From the NCBI GenBank assembly GCA_958430865.1, contig CAUDNR010004392.1, positions 26,396 to 40,875 on the forward strand: 14,480 nt of DNA, given 5' to 3'. Made by a program: the position numbers and the translations under genes. Shown here one piece after another: positions 1 to 8,328 of this stretch. How positions within the stretch are numbered: position 1 is the stretch's first letter; each line of letters begins with the position of its first letter. This DNA comes from Entrophospora sp. SA101 (taxonomy: Eukaryota > Glomeromycota > Glomeromycetes > Entrophosporales > Entrophosporaceae). The notes beneath the pieces are model-generated. The model was not told the origin of the DNA. It saw only the letters and a list, made by a program, of their open reading frames with translations, and ran no database searches.

Positions 1-85
1 TAAAAATTGCAAAAATTTTATTTTAGTAATGATCATCATTTTACACAAAATAAAATAAGCCAATCACAGGGAAAGCCCGCTATGT

Positions 86-137
86 TGGTGAAATGTATGA
101 ACATTTGATAAATATCAAATGTTCATACATTTCACCA
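86..137. repeat. Perfect 25-bp inverted repeat with 2-nt loop upstream of IDI
   Basis: The arms at 86-110 and 113-137 are exact reverse complements, separated only by AA. The arm core reads GGTGAAATGTATGAACATTT. The hairpin ends 56 nt before the IDI start codon, so it lies in the promoter or 5' leader. If transcribed it would fold into an almost loopless stem. It could be the remnant of a snap-back inverted duplication or mobile element, or a regulatory or small-RNA-forming hairpin. The sequence alone does not decide between these. Confidence 0.9.
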
Positions 138-193
138 TAATATGTAACACTATTTTTTTATTTTCTTTTTGAACTTTAAAAAAAAAATAAATT

Positions 194-1189
<996 letters not shown>

Positions 1190-1269
1190 ATTATTTATTT
1201 ACATCTTATCATTTGCAAATGATTTTTGAATTAAAAAAATTTGTAATACCTCAAAATATATTTTTTATT
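1190..1269. terminator. Short convergent 3' intergenic region with 16-bp palindrome
   Basis: Only 80 bases separate the stop codons of IDI (plus strand) and the WDR83-like gene (minus strand), so their 3' UTRs almost certainly overlap. The region contains the perfect palindrome ATCATTTGCAAATGAT (1208-1223) and AT-rich tracts that could serve polyadenylation in both directions. The terminator role is inferred from position. Confidence 0.4.
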
Positions 1270-2737
1270 TCAAGGTTTCCATACTTTAACTAATCCGTCT
1301 ATACTAGATGATAGCATCCCATCTATTCTAGGATGATATGTTACATAAGTTACTATACCCGAATGTGCTTCAATTGTTTTTAATAGATTTCCCTATATAA
1401 ATATATAATTAGATTGGGAGCAATTTTAAAATTAAATAATCTTAAAAAAAAAAAAGATATAGTTGATAATACATCTAACAAATCCCAAATATAAATAGAT
1501 CCATCTTCAGATCCACTGATAATTCGAGAATCATCATTTGATAAACATGAATGAATCTTGTAAGTTGAATTCTTGTGACCTTTAAAACTAAAATAATTTT
1601 ATTAGTTAATGTGAAATAATTTTAGATGTTTTTGTAGTTTTAGTACGTACTCATTTAACATGCTACCATTCTCCTTATCCATTAATCTTATGACACTATC
1701 TAAAGAGCTAGCAAGTATACAATTATTATCACCTGATAAAGTAACTGATGTTACAGGGTCTTTTTTTTTTAATAATAATTAATTAGTTTTATAATTTAAT
1801 GACCAATATATATAGTGAATATGTTAAAGACTCACGTGAAATATAATCAGTTAATAAAGCTCCCATACGAAGATCATAAATCATAATGTTACCATCAGTG
1901 CTTCCTGCTACAATCTCATAATCTTTAACTAGTAGTGATGTAATACTATCTTTAGCTTCACTTAATATTTGAATTGGTGATCGTGATCTTGCTCTACAAA
2001 AAAAATGCAAATGTACATGTACATACATATTAATGAATATTATTGATTATATGAATATTATGATTGTTATTATGAATATTACTTGCAATCCCATAATCGT
2101 ATAGTTGTATCAAATGATCCTATAAAAAATTTTTGTGAAAATAAAATTATTATTTATTATTATTAAGTATTTTATGTATTGAATATTAAGCAATATTATT
2201 CATCAGTTGAAAATAGATAATTACCACTAGCTATCACACTTCCATCAAAATTGAAATCAACTGAATTGATTCGCTAAATAAAATAGATTTATTCTTAATA
2301 TAACAAAGTGAATATATGTACTCATTCTTTTAAAACGATATATGATATGTACCTGGGAATGTCCATCAAAACGTGAAATAGTTCTACCAGTTGAAACATC
2401 CCAATAAAATACTTGTCGATCACCACCACACGATACAAAACGTGTATGATCACTAGTTCTGTAGAAAACTTAATTAACTAACTAATCAATCATATCCTCT
2501 AATATTTTTGATACATACATACATACTAATATCCAAAATTTCTTTTCCGTGTCCTGAATAGGTTTTTATATTTAGTCCTGTTTCAGGATTCCACAGACGT
2601 ATTAATTTATCTTGCCCAGCGCTAAGCACATATTCACCAGTCGAATTATATTTTGCTATATGTACAGGTCCTGTATGTGCAGTAAATGTTCTAACACATT
2701 GTAATGGAAGAGGCTTCCCTGAAGTTTTCGTTGACAT
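1270..2737 (-). CDS. WD40 scaffold protein of the WDR83/MORG1 family (eight exons)
   Basis: Reading down the minus strand, the exons are 2737-2523, 2458-2353, 2273-2225, 2119-2083, 1993-1836, 1759-1651, 1587-1473 and 1392-1270. All junctions are GT-AG and phases close, giving 303 residues against about 315 in animals. The protein is a single seven-bladed propeller with no extra domains. Diagnostic family segments are LIRLWNPETG and TYSGHGKEILD in blade 1-2, SCGGDRQVFYWDVSTG, DYEIVAGSTDGNIMIYDLRMG, FKGHKNSTYKIHSCLS and a terminal DGLVKVWKP. WDR83 proteins scaffold MAPK modules and associate with spliceosomal complexes in animals, but which role applies here is not shown. The smallest exon is 37 nt. 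The gene is head-to-head with GlnRS and tail-to-tail with IDI. Confidence 0.93.
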
Positions 2738-2881
2738 TTTTTCTTTTTTTTTTTGTTTTTTTTTAGAGATAAATTTAAAAAAAATGATTTTATTTGAATT
2801 GTCGTACAAATTTTTGTGATACTCCCACTATTATTATGAATAACAATCGACAAATCGATCATAAAAATAAAAATTTAAAAA
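2738..2881. promoter_or_regulatory. Compact bidirectional promoter between WDR83-like gene and GlnRS
   Basis: The two start codons are 144 bp apart on opposite strands, so both 5' UTRs and core promoters must fit here. The WDR83 side is dominated by T-runs (about 2739-2764). The centre has slightly richer sequence with CTCCCACTATT, and the GlnRS side has the near-palindrome ATCGACAAATCGAT. No clear TATA box is visible. Shared regulation is inferred from geometry only. Confidence 0.55.
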
Positions 2882-5299
2882 ATGAGTCAATCAGAAGTAA
2901 AACCGAAAACTAATGCAGTCCCTATCATTTTTACTGAGGGAGAGCTTGCAAAACTTCATAAACCAGGTGGTAATCCACAAATTAAACCTGAGTTAATGGA
3001 ACAACATTTGAAAGAAACTGGTGGTAAGGTGGTAACTCGATTTCCTCCAGAACCTAATGGATTTTTACATATTGGTCATGCAAAAGCTATCAATGTAAAT
3101 TTTGGATATGCTAAAGCATATGATGGAATATGTTATCTAAGGTTTGAATCAATAACATTAAACTAAGATGATTAATTTATCAATGATATTTACTATATAA
3201 TAAATTAACATTAATAGATATGATGACACTAATCCTGAAGGTAAAAATCTTGTTTACACTTTTAAATCAATCAATCAATTAATCAAAAAGAAATTTTAAT
3301 GCACACACACACATATATATATTATATTAATGCATTGTTTTATCTAATGATAGCTGAGGAAGAGATTTATTTTACTTCTATTAGAGAAGCAGTAGAATGG
3401 TTAGGGTTTTCACCATACAAGATCACATATTCTTCTGATTATTTTGACAACCTTTATGAATTGGCAATAGAATTAATTAAACGTGATAAAGCATATGCAT
3501 GTTCATGTACACCTGATGAAATGAAACAGATGCGAGGTGGTGATGATCATGGAGAACGTAAAGAGTGTGTGCATCGTAATCGTCCAATTGAAGAATCGCT
3601 AGCTGAATTTCAAAAAATGAAGGAGGGAAAGTACAAGGAAGAAGAGGTAACCATTCGTATGAAGATGGACATGCAAAGTGGAAATCCACAATTTTGGGAT
3701 TTGGTTGCATATCGTGTTTTGCACACACCACATCATAGAACTGGAACCAAATGGTGTATTTATCCAACTTATGATTTCACACATTGTCTTTGTGACTCTT
3801 TTGAAAATATTACACATTCACTTTGTACACTTGAATTCCGGACAGCTCGTGAATCTTATTATTGGTTATGTGATGCTCTTGAAGTATATAAACCTGTTCA
3901 ATTTGAGTTTAACAGGTTTGGTTTTTTTTTAGTTATCATTATTTTATTAATTTTTTAAAAAATATTATACAACTAATATATATATATATATATATTAATT
4001 GGTTGGTTGGTTGGTTGGTTGGTTGGTTGGTTGGTTGGTTGGTTGGTTGGTTGGTTGGTTGACTTATTGATTGGTAGATTGAGCATTAATAATACAGTTT
4101 TATCAAAACGAAAAATAGCAAGATTAGTTAATGAAAAATATGTAAAAGGTTGGGATGATCCACGGCTATATACACTACCAGCTTTAAGAAGACGTGGTAT
4201 CCCACCAGAAGCCATTAATCAATTTGTTTTAGAACTTGGTGTGACCACATCAAATTCAACAATTCAAGTATCACGTTTGGAAAAATATGTTCGTAACTAT
4301 TTAGATGTCAATGTTCCAAGATTAATGATCATTATAGATCCTATTAAAGTAATAATTGAAAATCTACCTGATGATTATGTTGAAGAGTTGATTGTTCCTT
4401 TCAAACCAAGAGAGACATCTATGGGAGAGGTAACTATTTCATGTATAGAGAGAGAATCTTTAATTCTTACAAAAAAAATTTTCAACATGCACATGATGGA
4501 TGATATATTAATAACAAATAAATAAATGATTTTTTAGCATGTAGTACCATTTAGTAAAGTAATTTATATTGAAAAAGATGATTTTAGAGAAGAAGACTCA
4601 CCAGATTATTATCGTCTTGCAATTGGTAAAACAGTAGGCTTATTACATGTTCCACATTGGATCACATGCACAGGATTAAAAAAAGACACAAATGGAAATA
4701 TAGAACATTTGATATGTTGGTATGAGAATGTAACTCCAGTTACAGTTAAAAAACCTAAAACATATATCCATTGGGTAGCAGAAACACCTACTACCATCAC
4801 AACTACCACTAATAAAAATCATCAATCTCCAATTCGATTATCAGAAGTTCGAATATATAATAATTTATTCATATCAGAAAATCCAGATGGGAATCCAAAT
4901 GGTTTCTTGGCAGACATAAATCCAAATAGCTTAGAAATTGCTACTAATTCATTAGCAGAAGTTGGATTAAAAGAAATTATTACCAGATCATCACTATCAT
5001 CATTTGACTACTCTAAAAAAAATTATGAGAATGTTCGATTTCAAGCTATCCGTGTTGGTTATTTTTGTCTTGATAAAGATTCTGAATTAGTTCATGATGA
5101 TGATGGCGAGAAGAATAGTTATATGTTTAATAAAATTGTTTCTTTAAAAGAGGATCCAAAAAAAGACTTGGACAACAATTCAAAAAGGGACTCAAAAAGG
5201 GACTCAAAAAAGGACTCAAAAAAGGATTCAAAAAAGAATTTAAAAAAAGAATTAAAAAAAGAATTAAAAAAAGAGTCAAAAAAAAGTGAAGAAGTTTAA
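2882..5299 (+). CDS. Cytosolic glutaminyl-tRNA synthetase, short N-terminus, Lys-rich tail (five exons)
   Basis: This class I synthetase charges tRNA-Gln with glutamine in the cytosol. The exons are 2882-3141, 3218-3240 (a 23-nt microexon), 3354-3915, 4078-4429 and 4538-5299, giving 652 residues. The HIGH signature is in [15 protein letters not shown] (HIGH at 63-66), followed by RYDDTNPE across the microexon. [12 protein letters not shown] and THSLCTLEF are GlnRS-type. The KMSKS equivalent is VLSKRK (289-294), followed by [10 protein letters not shown]. The C-terminal anticodon-binding barrels include [19 protein letters not shown] and GYFCLDKDS. Fungal and animal GlnRS normally carry an N-terminal domain of about 200 residues. 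Here the catalytic domain begins almost at once, and the divergent neighbour leaves no room for one. Residues 607-652 form a KKDS/KKEL tail. Introns 1 and 3 use unusual GTTTG donors after AG. GlnRS is favoured over GluRS by the overall motif match. Confidence 0.94.
3218..3240 (+). other. 23-nt microexon of GlnRS
   Basis: The acceptor AG is at 3216-3217 and the donor GT at 3241-3242. The microexon completes an Arg codon, encodes YDDTNPE and leaves one base for the next codon. The RxDDTNPE motif is strongly conserved in GlnRS and is absent without this exon, so the microexon is required. Confidence 0.9.
3302..3327. repeat. (CA)6(TA)n microsatellite in GlnRS intron 2
   Basis: Six CA units (3302-3313) pass into a TA-rich run about 25 bases before the intron 2 acceptor at 3352-3353. 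The arrangement matches IDI intron 1. Confidence 0.85.
3977..4061. repeat. (TA)n plus (TTGG)15-16 tetranucleotide array in GlnRS intron 3
   Basis: A TA run (3977-3994) is followed by an uninterrupted TTGG array from 3999 to 4061, ending 15 bases before the acceptor AG at 4076-4077. The array is perfect, which suggests recent expansion or ongoing slippage. It occupies the zone where branch point and pyrimidine tract should be. Candidate branch sequences are ACTAAT at 3972-3977 and CTTAT or TTGAT just after the array. Confidence 0.97.
5159..5296 (+). repeat. Degenerate 12-bp tandem repeat encoding the Lys-rich GlnRS tail
   Basis: About eleven tandem 12-bp units of the form TCAAAAAAGGAC, drifting to TTAAAAAAAGAA, encode four-residue units [16 protein letters not shown] and KKES (residues 607-652). 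Reading frame is kept throughout and the stop follows at once. This indicates growth by unit duplication under coding constraint. Confidence 0.9.
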
Positions 5300-5454
5300 T
5301 GAATATTTATTTATTTATCAAAAATTAATAAAATTTTTAAGTAGCCTTTTGTATATTTTTAAAAAAATAGCAAACATATTTACTGCAATTATTATCATTA
5401 TTGGTATTTTCATTATGAAAGTGGAGGATGTAGTGTCCTTGTCAGTAAGGAGAG
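5300..5454. other. GlnRS 3' flank, no gene seen
   Basis: AT-rich sequence follows the GlnRS stop and probably holds its 3' UTR. A short plus-strand frame here (5286-5543) is hydrophobic and low-complexity and I do not regard it as coding. Confidence 0.6.
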
Positions 5455-5626
5455 ATTCAGTAGGTAATAACCCTTGTAGATGGTATTGTATTGCCATACT
5501 AATCACACAGAATTTTATACTGAATCCTTTATGTTGGATTTAAGCATTGGTGTGGTATGATATATAACCATTTTATTAACATTTATACAATACAATCTAT
5601 GAGGGTTATACTATATCATATTGAAT
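5455..5626. mobile_element. Inverted-repeat element of MITE size
   Basis: The segments 5467-5491 and 5585-5609 are reverse complements at 22 of 25 positions (core ATAACCCT..TAGAT.GTATTGTAT). Similarity continues outward with gaps to ATTCA at 5455-5459 and TGAAT at 5622-5626. The enclosed sequence has no coding potential. A third related stretch, ATGATATATAACC, lies inside at about 5557-5569. Length and long imperfect terminal repeats fit a non-autonomous DNA transposon. Target-site duplications could not be assigned with confidence. Confidence 0.5.
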
Positions 5627-5652
5627 GTCCATATACTCTGTTCTTGTTCAAT

Positions 5653-5934
5653 TTATTCAACAAAGATCAAAATGTTTTGCATGAGATTTTTTTTTAGAAT
5701 TGCTTGCCCTACAAAGACTGCTTTGTAATAGTGATAGTAATAGTACAATTTTGGACTTGGGTTTGTTTTATTCAAATAGAAGCCTTGCTGATATGACTTG
5801 ATTGTTTTTTCCTTTTTTTTCGACTTTTCTTTTTTATTAGATTCTGAATCATTTCCAAAATCATCATTGTAACTATCATATTCATCTAAATCATTAACTT
5901 CTGAGTGAAACTTTAAATTTGCTACACAAGGAAT
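5653..5934 (-). other. Unassigned stop-free minus-strand frame of 93 codons, no start codon
   Basis: The frame is open from after a TGA (5937-5935) to a TAA at 5655-5653. The upstream half reads like protein, with an acidic stretch VNDLDEYDSYNDDFGNDSES followed by a basic SNKKEKSKKKEK. The downstream half is Tyr-rich and less convincing. There is no suitable ATG and no obvious family. It may be a fragment of a decayed or transposon-borne gene, or an exon without recognised partners. The T-runs on the plus strand supply many Lys codons, so chance openness remains possible. Confidence 0.25.
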
Positions 5935-6036
5935 TCATTTGGTTTGAATAATCATTTAATGTGATTCGAATGCTCAAAATCAATCATGAATCATTTGAAT
6001 CATTTGAGTGAACCTTATTCAAATAGAAACCCTACT
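5770..6036. repeat. Pair of about 20-bp direct repeats
   Basis: TTATTCAAATAGAAGCCTTG (5770-5789) recurs as TTATTCAAATAGAAACCCTA (6013-6032), with three differences, on the same strand about 240 bases apart. They bracket part of the unassigned frame and may mark an insertion or a local duplication. Confidence 0.5.
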
Positions 6037-6413
6037 TTGCAATGAAATGCTAGGACATGTTAAAAAAAAAATGATTGGGCTTATATGAAACATATTTGGA
6101 AAACCAGATGTGAATAAGTGTTCCAATTAGAAAATCCCCTAAAACACTACTATATAAGAAAGAAAATTAAAAAGCAACATAATTATAATTCTATAGTTTC
6201 ATTAAAGATAAAACAATTTATCAAATGGTTTGGAATATGCAATTGCATCATGTGGATTTTATAACCTTTTATTTTACCTATGTTTGAATACCAAGCATTA
6301 AATCTTAATCCCTTTTGGGCCTGGTTTAGTAGGTAACGGTGAAAAGTTAGTTCCGTGATGAAATTCTATTTTTCTCGTGTGACTCATGTAGTTCACTTCT
6401 CTCACGGATCTTG

Positions 6414-6558
6414 CTCTATAACAGACTGGAGTTTAAGCCCAATTTTATATGTCCCACATATAAATTATTATTGTCTATAGCGGATCCTCTCTGTAAAGGA
6501 CATTTTGTCCTAATTAATACTAATACTGATACTAACCCAAATGGTTCGTTATATAGAG
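6414..6558. mobile_element. Possible small DNA-transposon remnant
   Basis: CTCTATAAC (6414-6422) and GTTATATAGAG (6548-6558) form short near-inverted ends about 145 bases apart. CTATAGCGGATCCTCT and the hairpin AGGACATTTTGTCCT lie inside. From memory, the CTCTATATAACGAAC-like end read from the right resembles termini of pogo/Tc1-mariner-type miniature elements. The match is short and no target duplication is evident, so this is tentative. Confidence 0.3.
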
Positions 6559-7303
6559 AATAAAAATTGTTATGTGGCCTCATCGTAAAAAAAAAATAAA
6601 AAAAATATCAAACCTTGAAAATTTATATTTACAGTTAAATAAATAACTATTAAAATTCTAATATTAATATTAGTAATAGTAATAGAAACCAATTAATTAC
6701 GCCATCAATCTAACTAAACACCCGCCAAAATAGAGGGACAGCTAAAGAAATGTTAACCAGGAGAGATTGATGCATTGTGGTGAAGTCTTAAAAAAATGAT
6801 GTTTTTTACTTCTTATAAGGGATTTTGCAATTAATTTATTATTATGATGACGGTATAAATAAAAAAGGCCCATTGATCTTGCTACCCAAAAAATTTAATA
6901 ATGATCGTCTAAATTTAGTAATGATCCTAACACTCGTGAACATAGTAAAATACATGTTAATGTACAAAGAAAGAATAGAAAGAACCTACGTACTCTTTTT
7001 TTTTTTTTTTTTGAGAAAATATCTCTATTAGTTAATAGAATAGGTCTCTCTAGTCTTAATCTAATAGAGCTATTATTTTTTTAAAGTAGGACAGAAAGCG
7101 ACTAAAATTTTCGAGCCAACTAATATATTAATATATTATTTTATTTTTGTGTAATTTATAATTTATGTATATATATATATAAAAAATAAAAAAGGGTTAT
7201 GATTTGTGTGATTAATTTTTCCCAAACTTTTTCCAAAAAATAAAAATAAAAGATAAAAGGTATTCATTTCATTTTTTTTATTTTTATTATATATCAAGAC
7301 TTT
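6559..7303. other. Non-coding, very AT-rich flank upstream of H2B
   Basis: No convincing gene is seen. The short plus-strand frame at 6825-7031 ends in a T-run encoding poly-Phe and lacks protein-like composition. The distal H2B promoter probably lies in the last few hundred bases. Confidence 0.6.
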
Positions 7304-7326
7304 ATAATAATAATAATAATAATAAT
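7304..7326. repeat. (ATA/AAT)n microsatellite upstream of H2B
   Basis: A run of about seven ATA/AAT units lies some 85 bases before the H2B start codon. Confidence 0.9.
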
Positions 7327-7348
7327 TTCAAATATTTTAAATTATTTC

Positions 7349-7384
7349 TTTCAAGTAAAATTTCAAGTAAAATTTCAAGTATAA
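7349..7384 (+). promoter_or_regulatory. Three tandem 12-bp TTTCAAGTAAAA units in the H2B leader
   Basis: TTTCAAGTAAAA occurs at 7349-7360 and 7361-7372, with a diverged third copy starting at 7373. The array ends about 25 bases before the H2B ATG. Position suggests a proximal promoter or 5' UTR element, but a regulatory role is inference. Confidence 0.5.
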
Positions 7385-7408
7385 ATAAAAAAAATTTAAT
7401 ATCAAAAA

Positions 7409-7849
7409 ATGCCTCCAAAAGCAGCAGAAAAAAAACCAGCAACTAGTGGTGGCAAAGCACCAGCTTCAAAAGGACCAGCCGCATCAGCAGCAGCAGCATC
7501 AGGCGAAAAAAAGAAGGCAGCAGCAACGGCAACTAGTACTGAGAATAAAGTTAAAAAACGAAAAGCTAGAAAAGAAACATATTCTAGCTATATTTATAAA
7601 GTTTTAAAACAAGTGCATCCAGATACTGGTATTTCAAATAAGGCCATGTCAATCATGAATTCTTTTGTAAATGATATCTTTGAACGAATAGCTGGTGAAG
7701 CGTCAAAACTCGCAGCTTACAACAAAAGATCAACCATTTCGTCTCGTGAGATTCAAACGGCTGTAAGACTTATTCTTCCGGGTGAATTGGCAAAACATGC
7801 AGTGTCTGAAGGAACCAAAGCTGTGACAAAATACACAAGTGCTAAATGA
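7409..7849 (+). CDS. Histone H2B, intronless
   Basis: This is the core histone that pairs with H2A in the nucleosome. The 146-residue protein has a Lys/Ala-rich N-terminal tail (1-53) with several Ala-Lys motifs, then the histone fold. Family hallmarks are [59 protein letters not shown] and [15 protein letters not shown]. The C-terminus AVTKYTSAK matches the animal form, and K141 is the equivalent of the conserved monoubiquitylated Lys. The tail is somewhat longer than in yeast H2B. The gene has no introns, unlike its neighbours. No divergent H2A gene lies upstream, which is the common arrangement elsewhere. I see no animal-type histone 3' stem-loop, so the transcript is probably polyadenylated. 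Confidence 0.97.
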   Translation: MPPKAAEKKPATSGGKAPASKGPAASAAAASGEKKKAAATATSTENKVKKRKARKETYSSYIYKVLKQVHPDTGISNKAMSIMNSFVNDIFERIAGEASKLAAYNKRSTISSREIQTAVRLILPGELAKHAVSEGTKAVTKYTSAK

Positions 7850-8328
7850 TTCGTTATAAATATTATGGTTTTTTGCATGAATGATTTTATTACTTGTGAT
7901 ACCCTTTTTAACTATTATTATTATCATTAGGGGTTTTTATCCTTTTATTTTTGTTTTTTTTTTTTACAATGATTAGTTTTATTTTCTAGCTGTTAATTTA
8001 GCAATTTGTTAATATAGCCTTTAAATATATAAATATACATAAACATATTATCTAATAAATAAAATTTTTAAAAATTTGGATAAAATTAAAAAAAATATTT
8101 TTTACTTATTCAATTATAATTTTATTTATATGTTTATTTATTTTTTTGTTTGTAAAACTAACAATAATAAATCATTGTTTTTTTTTTATTCCTTTTTTAA
8201 AATATTTTACCAAAATAATAATTTCATTTTGGAAAGAAAATTAAAACTGGCAAGATAATTCTTTATTTATATTATTTATATTATTATTTTAATATTTTAG
8301 TTTTTAGATTGGATATTTTCTTGGAGAA
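7850..8328. other. H2B 3' flank, non-coding
   Basis: Extremely T/A-rich sequence with repeated AATAAA-like strings around 8055-8062 that could serve polyadenylation. A 60-codon plus-strand frame (8076-8258) is Phe/Tyr/Asn-rich and looks like translated AT-rich DNA. Confidence 0.6.

Noticed and set aside
3477..3817. Two minus-strand frames inside GlnRS exon 3
   Set aside because: The plus strand encodes unmistakable GlnRS motifs here, so the minus frames are shadows.
3973..4215. Minus-strand frame with repeated TNQP units
   Set aside because: The units are translation of the TTGG microsatellite, joined to antisense of GlnRS exon 4. There is no independent support.
4430..4525. Extension of the GlnRS frame past exon 4
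   Set aside because: It is readthrough of intron 4. The conserved protein resumes at 4538 after TTTTTTAG, so the extension would only arise by intron retention.
7380..7387. TATAAATA as a TATA box for H2B
   Set aside because: It lies only about 22 bases before the ATG, leaving almost no leader downstream of a usual start site. Such strings are common in this AT-rich DNA.
8076..8258. 60-codon plus-strand frame downstream of H2B
   Set aside because: Almost entirely Phe, Tyr, Asn, Ile and Lys from AT-rich sequence, with no motif and no splice context.
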